The notes below the pieces were generated by a model. The model was not told where the DNA came from and made no database searches. It saw only the letters and a list, made by a program, of their open reading frames with translations. A stretch of 64,000 nt of DNA from Acidobacteriota bacterium. Lineage in GTDB: Bacteria; Acidobacteriota; UBA6911. The position numbers and the translations under genes are program-made. The DNA is taken from assembly GCA_012719455.1 (NCBI GenBank), contig JAAYAJ010000098.1, positions 1-64,000 on the forward strand, read 5' to 3'. Of this stretch, positions 21,310-32,171 are shown one piece after another (position 1 is the stretch's first letter; each line of letters begins with the position of its first letter).

Positions 21310-22515
21310 ATGCGCACATTCACGCTCCGTTTGCTGTTGCTGGCGGCCCTCTGGCTGCCGACCGCTTCCGGGCTGCAGGCCCGGGACCTCCGCGACCCGG
21401 CCTTTGTCGCCCGGGCCCAGGAGGGGTTCGCCCACATCTTCAACCAGGACTACGCCCCGGCCCGCGCCCTCTTTCTCGGCCTGGAGCGCGATTACCCCGG
21501 CCACCCGGCGCCCCCCCTCTACCTGGCGTCGATCCACTGGCTGGAGGAGATGATGCGGCGCCAGGACCTCACCCTGGGCCGCTTCGTGTCCGCCGCCTAC
21601 TTCGCCGGGAAGACCGACCTGGCCATGCCGGAGCGGGAGCGGGACGCGTTCCTGGGCGCAATCTCGAAAAGCGAAAGCCGCGCCGCGGCCATCCTGGCAC
21701 AGGCGCCCGGGGACCGGGACGCGCGCTATTTCGCGGCCAGCGCGGCCGGGATGCGCGCCTCCTTCGCCGTCACCATCGACCATTCCCTGCGCGAGGCCTT
21801 CCGCAGCGGCCGGAAGGCCTTTACCCTGACCAGGGACCTGATCCGGGAAGACCCCGCCTACCACGACGCCTACCTCATCACCGGGGTCTATGAATATATC
21901 GCCGGCAGCCTCCCCTGGTACCTGAAATGGATGGCCGCCGTCCTCGGAATGGGCGGGGACCGCGGGCGGGGGTTCGACCAGGTCAGGGTGGCCTCGGAGC
22001 GCGGGGCAGTCGTGCGCAACGAGGCCACCCTCGTCCGGATGGTCCTCGAGGTGCGCGAAGGGCGCTATGGCCGGGGGCTGGAGCTCGCCCGCGCCCTGCA
22101 CGCTGACTATCCCCGGAACTTCCTCCTGGCACTCTCGGTGGCGCAGATCGAGCAGCTGGCGGGGATGAGGGACGAGGCGGCGCGGACATTTCTCGAGATC
22201 GAGCGGCGGGCGGAGCAGCGGCAGCCCAACTACGACCGGATCCCGCTCCGGGAGTTCCGGTGCAGCCTCGCCACCCAGCTGATGTACATGGAGCACCACG
22301 ACCTGGCCGCGGCGCGTTTCCGGAGCTGCCTCGCCGATCCACTGACGGGACCCGCGGAAAGAGCGCAGGCGCACCTCTCGCTCGGGAAGATCCACCTCTG
22401 GCTGCACCGCCCCGAGGAGGCGGCCCGGGAACTGCGGACAGTGCTCTCCCTGGCTGACACGGAGGGATCCCACCGCCAGGCCCGGGAACTGCTTAAAAGG
22501 CTGGAGAAGCGGTGA
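21310..22515 (+). CDS. Exported TPR-like protein of unknown function
   Basis: A 401-residue protein with a signal peptide (FTLRLLLLAALWLPTASGLQA) and alpha-helical repeats across its length. Recognisable TPR-like units include FAHIFNQDYAPARALFLGLE and HLSLGKIHLWLHRPEEAARE at the C-terminus. A middle segment GVYEYIAGSLPWYLKWMAA is conserved-looking and could contact membrane. It is divergent from metK and its stop abuts the tkt stop (convergent). Probably periplasmic or outer-membrane associated. I cannot name a family beyond TPR. Confidence 0.75.
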   Translation: MRTFTLRLLLLAALWLPTASGLQARDLRDPAFVARAQEGFAHIFNQDYAPARALFLGLERDYPGHPAPPLYLASIHWLEEMMRRQDLTLGRFVSAAYFAGKTDLAMPERERDAFLGAISKSESRAAAILAQAPGDRDARYFAASAAGMRASFAVTIDHSLREAFRSGRKAFTLTRDLIREDPAYHDAYLITGVYEYIAGSLPWYLKWMAAVLGMGGDRGRGFDQVRVASERGAVVRNEATLVRMVLEVREGRYGRGLELARALHADYPRNFLLALSVAQIEQLAGMRDEAARTFLEIERRAEQRQPNYDRIPLREFRCSLATQLMYMEHHDLAAARFRSCLADPLTGPAERAQAHLSLGKIHLWLHRPEEAARELRTVLSLADTEGSHRQARELLKRLEKR

Positions 22516-24594
22516 CTATTTCCCGACCAGTCGCAGGGCGCGTTCCAGGACGTTGTCGACCGTAAAGCCGAATTTTTCGAACATGGTGTCGCCGGGGGCG
22601 GAGGCGCCGAAGCGGTCCAGGGCGATGATATCCCCCCCGTCCCCCACGTACTTGTGCCACCCCTGGCTGATCCCGGCCTCGACGGCGATCCGGGCGCGCA
22701 CCCCGCGGGGGAGCACCCCCTCGCGGTACTCCTCCGGCTGGAGATCGAAGAGCTCCCAGCTCGGCATGGACACCAGGCGCACGGCGATCCCCTTCGCTTC
22801 GAGCCGCAGCCGTGCCTCGACCGCCAGCCCCACCTCCGAACCGCTGGCGATCAGGATCAGCTCCGGGCGGCCCCCCTCAGCCTCCGCCAGGACATAGCCC
22901 CCGCGTTCGAGGAGCGAGGCCGGGGCGTAGAGCGCGCGGTCGAGTACCGGCACGTCCTGCCGGGTCAGGACCAGCGCCACCGGGCGGCGGCGGTGCTCCA
23001 CCGCGACGCGCCAGGCCTCGGCCGTCTCGTTGGCGTCCGCGGGTCGGATCACGACCAGGTTCGGGATGGCCCGCAGCGCGGCCAGGTGCTCCACCGGCTG
23101 GTGCGTGGGGCCGTCCTCGCCCACCCCGATGCTGTCGTGGGTGAAGACGAAGATGACGCCCAGTTCCATCAGGGCCGCCAGGCGCAAAGGCGGGCGCATG
23201 TAATCGGAAAAGACGAAGAAGGTGGCCGTGTAGGGGATCACCCCGCCGTGGGCCGCCATGCCGACGGCCGCCGCTCCCATGGCGTGCTCGCGCACGCCGT
23301 AGTGGATGTTGCGCCCTTCGTACCCCCACGGGCCTCCCGCCGTCCCCTGCAGGATCTCCGGCACGCTATCGGGGGGCTCGAAATCCCCCCCATTGCCGAT
23401 GACGGTCTTCGTCGAGGGGTTCAGGTCGGCCGACCCCCCCATGAGCGCCGGCAGCACCGGGGCGATCGCGTTGAGCACCTTGCCCGAAGCCGCCCGCGTC
23501 GCCGTCCCCTTCGCGTCGGCGGCGAAGACGGGAAGGTGCCGCTCCCATCCGGCGGGCCGTTCACCCCGCATCGCCCGTTCGAACTCGCGCGCCTCATCGG
23601 GAAATTCGGCCGCGTAGGCCGCCATCCGCCGCCGCCAATCGATCGCCGCCTCCCTGCCGGCCTGGGCCGAACGGCGGAAGAACTCCACCACTTCGCCGGG
23701 GAGGAAAAACGGGGGCTCCTCGGGCCAGCCCAGGGCCCGCTTGGTCCGCTTGACCTCCTCCACCCCGAGGGGCGAGCCGTGCGCCTCGAAGGACCCCTGC
23801 TTGCCGGGGGACCCGTACCCGATCTCGGTCCGGACCAGGACCAGGGAGGGGCGCCCGGTTTCGGCCTTCGCCGCCGCGAGCGCCGCGGAGATCGCTTCCA
23901 GGTCGTTGCCGTCCCCGACCGTCACCGTATGCCAGCCGTAAGCCGCAAAGCGCGCGGCCCGGTCCTCGCCGAAGGAGAGGTTGGTGGTGCCGGCCAGGCA
24001 GATGCGATTGTCGTCGTACAGGCAGATCAGCTTGCCGAGCCGGAGGGTGCCGGCGAGCGAGGCCGCTTCGGCCGCCACCCCCTCCATCAGGTCGCCGTCC
24101 CCCGCCAGGACCCAGGTGGTGTGGTCGACGATGTTGTGTCCCGGGCGGTTGTAGCGCGCCGCCAGGTGGGCCTCGGCCATGGCCATCCCCACCCCGTTGG
24201 CCAGCCCCTGGCCCAGGGGCCCCGTCGTCACCTCCACCCCCGGGGTGTGGCCCCGTTCGGGATGGCCCGGGGTCCGGCTTCCCCACTGGCGGAAATTCTC
24301 AATCTCCCCGAGCGGAAGGTCGTAGCCCGTCAGGTGCAACAAGCTGTACAGGAGCATCGACCCGTGCCCGGCGCTGAGCACGAAGCGGTCGCGGTCCCAC
24401 CATTCGGGGTCGGCCGGGTTGTGCTTCAGGAACCGGGTCCAGAGGACGTAGGCCATGGGAGCCGCGCCGAGAGGCAGCCCGGGATGGCCGCTGTTGGCCT
24501 TCTGGATCGCGTCGATGGCAAGGGTGCGGATGGAATTCACGCACATCCGGTCCAGGGTTGACGAGGAGGATGCCGCCGGCATGTCTGGGCTCAT
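22516..24594 (-). CDS. tkt: Transketolase
   Basis: Transketolase moves two-carbon ketol units in the pentose phosphate pathway using thiamine diphosphate. The 692-residue protein has [19 protein letters not shown], the ThDP motif beginning [19 protein letters not shown]-type central residues, and the C-terminal [22 protein letters not shown] at 24594 has TTGGAGAG six nt upstream. An upstream extension of 30 codons in frame has no ribosome site. The next gene, rpiB, is divergent and belongs to the same pathway. Confidence 0.97.
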   Translation of the reverse strand: MSPDMPAASSSSTLDRMCVNSIRTLAIDAIQKANSGHPGLPLGAAPMAYVLWTRFLKHNPADPEWWDRDRFVLSAGHGSMLLYSLLHLTGYDLPLGEIENFRQWGSRTPGHPERGHTPGVEVTTGPLGQGLANGVGMAMAEAHLAARYNRPGHNIVDHTTWVLAGDGDLMEGVAAEAASLAGTLRLGKLICLYDDNRICLAGTTNLSFGEDRAARFAAYGWHTVTVGDGNDLEAISAALAAAKAETGRPSLVLVRTEIGYGSPGKQGSFEAHGSPLGVEEVKRTKRALGWPEEPPFFLPGEVVEFFRRSAQAGREAAIDWRRRMAAYAAEFPDEAREFERAMRGERPAGWERHLPVFAADAKGTATRAASGKVLNAIAPVLPALMGGSADLNPSTKTVIGNGGDFEPPDSVPEILQGTAGGPWGYEGRNIHYGVREHAMGAAAVGMAAHGGVIPYTATFFVFSDYMRPPLRLAALMELGVIFVFTHDSIGVGEDGPTHQPVEHLAALRAIPNLVVIRPADANETAEAWRVAVEHRRRPVALVLTRQDVPVLDRALYAPASLLERGGYVLAEAEGGRPELILIASGSEVGLAVEARLRLEAKGIAVRLVSMPSWELFDLQPEEYREGVLPRGVRARIAVEAGISQGWHKYVGDGGDIIALDRFGASAPGDTMFEKFGFTVDNVLERALRLVGK

Positions 24595-24751
24595 GAAAAC
24601 TCTCCAAGGGTTGACGGGGAAACCGCAAGAACCTGCCAAAAGCCAAATGTAGATGGCGCCGGGGCCGATGTCAAACCAAACCATGGCGGAGCCGGGCCGG
24701 GAAAATCGTGCGCCGGCCGCAAACCCCCTGCTATTTCCGCGGCCGGGAAGT

Positions 24752-24757
24752 TATAAT
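24752..24757 (+). promoter_or_regulatory. -10 box for rpiB
   Basis: A perfect TATAAT lies 24 nt before the rpiB ATG. No convincing -35 is present at 16-18 bp. Confidence 0.45.
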
Positions 24758-24781
24758 GTCACCCTCGCGAGGAGATCGGAC

Positions 24782-25264
24782 ATGCGCGTTGTGCTCGGTG
24801 CAGACCATGCAGGATTTGAGCTGAAACAGACCCTCGTGGCCCATGTCCGGGCCATGGGGCACGAGGTGACCGACGTCGGCACCCACAGCAGCGAGGCGGT
24901 GGATTACCCCGATATCGCCGAGGCGCTGGGAATGGCCGTCGTCCGGGGGGAGGCGGACCGGGGGATCCTGATCTGCGGCAGTGGAGTCGGCGCGGTGATC
25001 GCCGTCAACAAGATCCCGGGGATCCGCGCCGCCGTCTGCCACGACTGCTACTCCGCGCACCAGGGGGTGGAGCACGACGACATGAACGTCCTGGTGCTGG
25101 GGGCGCGCATCATCGCCGCCGCCCTGGCCCAGGATATCGTCTGGCTCTACCTGGGCGCCGAGTTTTCGCGCGATGAACGCCACCTGCGCCGGGTCGGCAA
25201 GATCCGGGAACTGGAAAACCGCTTTTCCCGCAATCCTTCGGAGCAGCCTAGCCCGCGGGCGTGA
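24782..25264 (+). CDS. rpiB: Ribose-5-phosphate isomerase B
   Basis: RpiB interconverts ribulose-5-phosphate and ribose-5-phosphate. The 160-residue protein begins MRVVLGADHAGFELKQTLVA and carries the catalytic-Cys segment CGSGVGAVIAVNKIPGIRAA and the motif HDDMNVLVLGARII. ATG at 24782 follows GCGAGGAGA. It runs head-to-head with transketolase and overlaps the 3' end of the YciI-like gene by 17 nt in convergent orientation. Confidence 0.95.
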   Translation: MRVVLGADHAGFELKQTLVAHVRAMGHEVTDVGTHSSEAVDYPDIAEALGMAVVRGEADRGILICGSGVGAVIAVNKIPGIRAAVCHDCYSAHQGVEHDDMNVLVLGARIIAAALAQDIVWLYLGAEFSRDERHLRRVGKIRELENRFSRNPSEQPSPRA

Positions 25265-25520
25265 ACTTCACGTCCCATTCGTGGACTTCCAGGCTGCGCG
25301 CCCCCGAGACCACGTAAGGGTCGCTCGCGGCGATCTTTTCCGCCTCACCGATCGAGGGGGCCATGTAAATCACCAGCCCGCCGGTGTTGTCGAGAAATTT
25401 CCCCCGGGCGAAGATCTCCCCGCGCTGCTCCCTTTCCGCCAGAAAGGCGACATGCTGCTCGCGGAACGTCCGGTTCTTCTCGGGGTCTTTCATCATCAGA
25501 AGCGCTGCGAAATACTTCAT
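25248..25520 (-). CDS. YciI-family protein
   Basis: A 90-residue cytoplasmic protein of the YciI/dimeric ferredoxin-like fold (KYFAALLMMKDPEKNRTFRE, then GGLVIYMAPSIGEAEKIAAS, then DPYVVSGARSLEVHEWDV). The His and Asp residues typical of the family active cleft are present (HVAFL and SDPY). The function of these proteins is generally unknown. Its tail overlaps the rpiB tail. Confidence 0.85.
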   Translation of the reverse strand: MKYFAALLMMKDPEKNRTFREQHVAFLAEREQRGEIFARGKFLDNTGGLVIYMAPSIGEAEKIAASDPYVVSGARSLEVHEWDVKFTPAG

Positions 25521-25642
25521 GGCATTCTCTCCGGATTCCCATTATCTGTTATATTCGTTCTTGGCGCCGAAACACCGGAAGATACTATAAGGGAACATGC
25601 ACCGCCGGAGAACGCCAAAAATCGAGGAGGCCGAAGCTCACC

Positions 25643-27262
25643 ATGCCAGCAAACACCCGTAAACCATCCCGCGTGCTGCGATGGGTCCTTGCGGCCGCGG
25701 TGCTTTTGGTCCTCATCGTCGCGGCGCTGCCGTTTCTCATCGACGCCGACCGGTTCCGACCCCAGGTCGAAGCCAAGCTGTCGGAGGCGCTGGGACGGCG
25801 GGTCACGATAGGCGCCATCCGCCTCTCGCTCCTCTCGGGCAGCCTCGCGGTGGATGACCTCGCAATCGGGGAAGATCCCGCTTTCGGCACGACCCCCTTT
25901 CTGACCGCCCGCTCCCTCAAAATCGGTGTCGAAATGCGCCCGCTCCTTTTCTCCCGGCAGGTGCGGATCACGGGCATCACCCTGGAACAACCGGCGATCC
26001 GCCTCATCGGCGGTCCCGACGGAAGTTGGAATTTTTCCGGCCTGGGGAGCGAGGGGGACACCGGACCGGAGCAACGGGCGGGGGAAGGGGAGCCGACGGA
26101 TCTTCTCATCCGGAAGCTCGAGATCTCCGCCGGCCGCATCACCGTCATCAAGGGGGAGGGGAAGCCGTCGGTCTACGACCTGGTGGACCTGACCTCGCGC
26201 AACCTGTCCCATGCCGCCCCCTTCCCCTTCACCCTGACCGTCGCCCTCCCCGGCGGTGGGGATGCGCGCCTGCAGGGAACGGCGGGACCGCTCGACCGCA
26301 CCGACAACGTGCGGACGCCGTTTACGGCCGAGCTGACCGTCCGGGACTTCGACATGGTCGGCTCGGGCCTCGTCCGGGAGGGTTCGGGGGTCAAGGGGCT
26401 CCTCGATTTCAAGGGGACCGCCTCCTCTGACGGCCGCATGGTCGAAAGCACCGGGAGCGCCACCGTCGAAGGGCTCCAGGTGGTTCCCGGGGGGAAGCCG
26501 GCCCGCAGCCCGGCCTCACTCAAATACCACCTGGATTACGACCTGGAGGCACGCCGGGGGGCTATGAAAGAGGTGCAGATCGGCCTGGGCAAGGCCGCGG
26601 CCACCCTGGCGGGGAGCTTTGACGCCGGCGGCAGGACGCCCGACCTGAACCTGAAACTGGGCGGCGCCCGCATGCCGATCGGGGAACTCGGGGAGTTTCT
26701 CCCGGCGCTCGGCGTGATCCTCCCCAAGGGGGCGACCCTGGAGGGGGGGACGCTCGACGCGGAAATGACGGCCGAAGGCCCCCTCGACGCCCTGGTGTTC
26801 CGGGGAACAGCCGACCTGGCCGGGACCCGCCTGAAGGGGTTCGACCTGGCGGGAAAAATGGGAGCGCTGGCGAACCTGGCTGGGATCGGCTCCAGCTCCG
26901 GGACGGAGATCGAAACTTTCTCCTCCGCCTTCGAGATGTCACCGAAGGGGGTGCGGGTCGAGCGCCTGCTCCTGGTGGTGCCGACGCTGGGCACCCTCTC
27001 GGGCGCGGGGAGGATCTCGCCTGAACAGGCCCTCGACTTCGCCCTGCGCGCCGCGCTCGAACCGCCGGGGGCGCTCGGCGCCGGGCTCGGGCGCCTGCTG
27101 AAGAGGCAAAAACTCGACATCCCGTTTTTCGTGCGCGGGAACATGTCCGACCCCGCCTTCGTCCCCGACCCCCGCACCACCCGCACCGTCCTGGATTCGG
27201 TCCTGCCCGGCGGCGCGGAGGAGAAATCCGTAGGGGAGCGCCTGCGCGACCTCCTCAAATAA
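25643..27262 (+). CDS. AsmA-family inner-membrane protein
   Basis: A 539-residue protein with one N-terminal membrane helix (VLRWVLAAAVLLVLIVAALP) and a large periplasmic portion. The AsmA N-terminal motif is visible (FRPQVEAKLSEALGRRVTIG, then RSLKIGVEMRPLLFSRQVRI) and the AsmA C-terminal domain lies near 340-520. The AsmA superfamily is associated with envelope assembly and lipid transport between membranes. The start has GAGGAGG 11 nt upstream. A GC hairpin with a T-run follows the stop. Confidence 0.85.
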   Translation: MPANTRKPSRVLRWVLAAAVLLVLIVAALPFLIDADRFRPQVEAKLSEALGRRVTIGAIRLSLLSGSLAVDDLAIGEDPAFGTTPFLTARSLKIGVEMRPLLFSRQVRITGITLEQPAIRLIGGPDGSWNFSGLGSEGDTGPEQRAGEGEPTDLLIRKLEISAGRITVIKGEGKPSVYDLVDLTSRNLSHAAPFPFTLTVALPGGGDARLQGTAGPLDRTDNVRTPFTAELTVRDFDMVGSGLVREGSGVKGLLDFKGTASSDGRMVESTGSATVEGLQVVPGGKPARSPASLKYHLDYDLEARRGAMKEVQIGLGKAAATLAGSFDAGGRTPDLNLKLGGARMPIGELGEFLPALGVILPKGATLEGGTLDAEMTAEGPLDALVFRGTADLAGTRLKGFDLAGKMGALANLAGIGSSSGTEIETFSSAFEMSPKGVRVERLLLVVPTLGTLSGAGRISPEQALDFALRAALEPPGALGAGLGRLLKRQKLDIPFFVRGNMSDPAFVPDPRTTRTVLDSVLPGGAEEKSVGERLRDLLK

Positions 27263-27325
27263 TTCCGGGGACGGACCAGGGTTTGTCCTTGTCAGAAAAG
27301 AAGATACGTCCCGCCCGCGACCGAC

Positions 27326-27354
27326 GCGGCCCGGGCCGGCCGCCGGCTTTTTTT
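27326..27354 (+). terminator. Terminator after the AsmA-like gene
   Basis: GC-rich self-complementary sequence (GCGGC ... GCCGC and neighbouring GCCGG/CCGGC) is followed by seven T residues at 27348-27354. The exact stem is ambiguous because several pairings are possible. Confidence 0.6.
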
Positions 27355-27409
27355 CATCCCGCCGCACGGGCATTCGAGCCTTGCCGCTGGAAGCCGGGGA
27401 ATTATCCAT

Positions 27410-27415
27410 TATAAT
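27410..27415 (+). promoter_or_regulatory. -10 box for ettA
   Basis: TATAAT lies 60 nt before the ettA ATG. TTGCCG upstream is 23 bp away, which is too far for a good -35. Confidence 0.4.
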
Positions 27416-27433
27416 CCAAGGCTCATTGTGAAG

Positions 27434-27455
27434 GGGGACACTGGCGACTGTCCCC
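27434..27455 (+). repeat. Inverted repeat in the ettA 5' leader
   Basis: GGGGACA and TGTCCCC flank an 8-nt loop, ending 13 nt before the AGGAGGG ribosome site of ettA. In the mRNA it would form a hairpin just upstream of initiation. Confidence 0.5.
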
Positions 27456-27474
27456 ATACCCGACAGGAGGGAGC

Positions 27475-29149
<1,675 letters not shown>

Positions 29150-29160
<11 letters not shown>

Positions 29161-31717
29161 GCGGGGGGCGCAGCCGGACGACGAGCCTGCCATCCGGCTG
29201 CCGGGAGACATCAAGCCCGCCGATGCGTGCCTCCACTTCGTCCCGGCCGGCGCTCCGGATTTCATCCTCTTCCAGCCAGTAGATGCGGTCGATGGCCATC
29301 ATCGCCACCCGGGGGAGGAGCGCCGCCACCCGCTCCCTCCTCCTCCGGCTGCGGCGCCACCAGGCGTCCCGAAGAGCGCTGAAGAGCGTCCGCCCTCCCT
29401 GGGGCGGGGCATCCGCGCCCGCCCCGTGCAGCAGGATCGGGGGCAGGGTGTTTTTGTCCCCCTGCGTGTACCGGACCAGGTCTTCCACGATCCCCGGGAT
29501 GAGCGGCACCCAGTCCCCGGCGATGATTCTCTCCCGGTAGGCGCGCACGACTTTCTGAAACCCGAGCAGCTGCCGCCGCTCCTTCAGCCAGGCGACCTCT
29601 GATAGATCGAACAGGAGCAGGCTGAACTCGTCCAGGATTTCCGCCTTCGTCCCCTCGTCCAGCCCCAGTTCCTCGAGGAAATCGGGGAGCGTCCGCCTCT
29701 CGAACCGGACCAGCCGGACCCCAATGTCGCGCACGTGCTCCTCCGGGATCCGAGCAAACGTCCTGCGGGCAGCGGCGGCGAAGGCATCCAGCCTCTCCCG
29801 GGCAGCGGCGCCCGGGAGCGCCCCCCGCACCTTCCCATCGAGGGTCTGCCCGAGGAACACCTCCAGCCGCGCGAGCATCCGCTCCCGGTCTTCCCGCCGG
29901 CCTGGATCGTCCAGGCTGAAGATCTCGAGCAGGCTCTTGTTGAACTCCTCCAGGATCTTGAGCTTGTGCGCGTCCAAAAGGGCGCTCGATTCCATGAACA
30001 TCACGAGGACGTTCCAGTTCCGACAGATCTCCCTGATCCGCCCTTTCGGACTGCGCCCCATCAGCGTGCGGCGGTTCTGGATCTTGTCGGACGCCTTGGC
30101 CAGCGGGACGACGGCCCGCAGCCACTCGAATGCCTCCATGTCGGGCAGGACCCTGTCTCCCATTGTCAGGCACCCGGCGATATAGCGCAGGTAATCGATC
30201 TCCTTGAACGGCTGCGGCCGCTCCGCGGCCCCCTCCTCCTCCGGCTTGGTGAGGATTGCAAGCGCCTTGGGGAGCCGCCCCCGGACGTCCTCCTTCCGGA
30301 AAGCGGCCCGGATATCGTCCATGCTCGTGTCGGTATCCTCCAGGACATCGTGCAGCAGGAGGGTGACCAGGACCAGCGTATCGGTGACGCCGAAAACTTC
30401 CACCATGATCCGCGCCACCCGGATCGGGTGCTCGATGAACTTCCGGCGCACGTCACCAACGGGTACCGTCTTCAGCTGCCGGCGGGAATCGCCGTCATGG
30501 GAGCGGTAGGCTATCTTGTAGCCCTTCAGGAGCAAGGCTTTGTCCGCGGCCGGAAGCGCCCTGCCCGAAGCGGCCTCCACCAGGTGCAGGAGCTGGTTGA
30601 CCTGGTCGTTGATATGAATATGGTCTTCCTTGATGATGCGGAACTTTTCGAAAGACTCCATGTGATCTTCGAGCATCATCTTTTCTTCGTCGTCGAGGCG
30701 CTCCCCCCCGGCCTTGATCCGGTCGAGCAGCAACTGGAAGAGTTCCGCGAACGGGGTGCCAAACGGTTTTCCCCGGCGGATCTGGCCGAAAGCCTCCCGG
30801 TAGCGCATGAAGGCCCGGTAGCGGGAGGGGGAGCTCCGAACCACCAGGACCACGTTCATGTAGTTGTAGGCCATCCAGACCCGCATCAACGTTTCCCGGG
30901 GGATACGCGCCATGTCCGGCCGGACGGCGTTGGCGTCGGCGAGCTGCAGGACCTGGAGCATCTTCAACAGGTCTTCCTTGCGGATTCCCGTCTCCCGCTC
31001 GACCGTCTCGATCTCGGCGTAGACGTCCTCGTGCAGCGTCCGCCCGTCTTTGACGCGGCCGTAGGTCGCTTTTTCGATCAGGACCGACTGGTTCCGGACC
31101 AGGAACTGCACGATGGCGATGTCGCGGGGGCTCCACCCCAGCCGGGCGAGAAAATCGTTCGCGAGCAGCGCCGAAATCTCGGGGTGGATCAGGTAGCTAA
31201 GGTAGCTTCTCGCCTCCGGCGTATCCAGCCCGAAGAAAGGGTAGGTCTCCTTCAGGATGGAAGCGTTGCGCTCCCGGTTCCGGCTCCATTCCACCGCCAG
31301 GCCGTTCCAGAGCCTGAGGTGCATCCCCCGGATGATGGCCACCTCACCCAGGTCGTGAAAGAGCAGCGCGGTGTTGATCCAGAGCGTAGAACCCCGCCCC
31401 GCTTCCGGGTCCAGGTATTCCTCCGCACCGAAGCCCTGGACCCAGTCGAACGCGTGCCGGATGGCCTCGATCGTATGCTCCATCAGGGGCATGGGACGGT
31501 AGATGTTCGGGTCCTTTTTCGGCAGGTTCTCCCCGAAGTCGCGGAGTCCGGGAATGAGCTTCTCCAGCCCGCGGGTGCTGACGGCACGTTCGAAGGCGCG
31601 CCGGTCGGTCATGGCGCGGGCGAACGCCTCCCCCGGAGGGGGCTGGGTACGGAGGGTCTCTGCTAGATGGGCCAGGACTTTTCTCATCGATCTTGCGCAA
31701 ACCCCGCCGCGGGTCAC
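29150..31717 (-). CDS. Large double-HD protein with an alarmone-hydrolase-like domain
   Basis: An 855-residue cytoplasmic protein with two separate HD-type metal sites. The first (about 75-250) reads [14 protein letters not shown] ... [10 protein letters not shown]. The second (about 425-560) reads [10 protein letters not shown] ... [12 protein letters not shown] ... [13 protein letters not shown], which reproduces the H...HDxxED...D...N pattern of the RelA/SpoT ppGpp hydrolase domain. I see no synthetase, TGS or ACT domain. The last 250 residues are charged and helical and unrecognised. GTG at 31717 overlaps the stop of the HNH gene (GTGA), and an ATG at 31687 is an alternative start. Substrate is unknown. 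Hydrolysis of (p)ppGpp or another phosphorylated nucleotide is inference. Confidence 0.8.
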
Positions 31718-32103
31718 TTTTTCTTGAGCAACTGGTCGAGGCCGGCGAAGGGGTTGTGGGTGGTAACGGTTGCCTGGGCGCCCGTGGGGGTCGGCCCCTC
31801 CGACCAGTCGGCCACGGCGTGGCGCGCGTGTTCATTTTCATGGCAGAAGACGCAGAGCAACTCCCAATTGCTGCCGTCGGGGGGATTGTTGTCGTGATCG
31901 TGGTCCCGGTGGTGCACGGTAAGCTCGCGCAGCCGCTTCCCCTCGAACTCCCGCCCGCAGCGCCCGCACACCGCCGGGAACAGGCGCAGCGCCTGCTCGC
32001 GGTATCCCTGCATGCGCAACTCCCGTTCGCGCCGGAGGCGGATGATGAATTCGCGATCGCTTCTTTCGGTATCGTTGGTCATAATCAAAAGGGGGACGGT
32101 CAC
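31714..32103 (-). CDS. HNH endonuclease domain protein (YajD-like)
   Basis: A 129-residue protein with a complete HNH/zinc-finger fold: CGRCGREF, then LTVHHRDHDHDNNPPDGSNW, then LLCVFCHENEH, giving two CxxC zinc pairs and the H-N-H catalytic residues. This matches the YajD family, whose biological role is not established. I chose GTG at 32103 because GGAAGGGGG lies seven nt upstream, while the internal ATG at 32082 has no ribosome site. Its stop overlaps the start of the double-HD gene, so the two are co-translated. Confidence 0.85.
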   Translation of the reverse strand: MTVPLLIMTNDTERSDREFIIRLRRERELRMQGYREQALRLFPAVCGRCGREFEGKRLRELTVHHRDHDHDNNPPDGSNWELLCVFCHENEHARHAVADWSEGPTPTGAQATVTTHNPFAGLDQLLKKK

Positions 32104-32118
32104 GGGCGCCCCCTTCCG

Positions 32119-32150
32119 ATTATACAGTAAATGACGGAGAGTGTTATAAT
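32119..32150. promoter_or_regulatory. Overlapping divergent promoters (HNH operon and hom)
   Basis: On the plus strand TGTTATAAT (32142-32150) is a perfect TGn-extended -10, 22 nt before hom. On the minus strand TATAAT (32124-32119) lies 16 nt before the HNH start codon. The two -10 boxes are only 20 bp apart, so RNA polymerases probably exclude each other. Confidence 0.65.
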
Positions 32151-32171
32151 CAGCGTTTTGCAGAGGTGACT

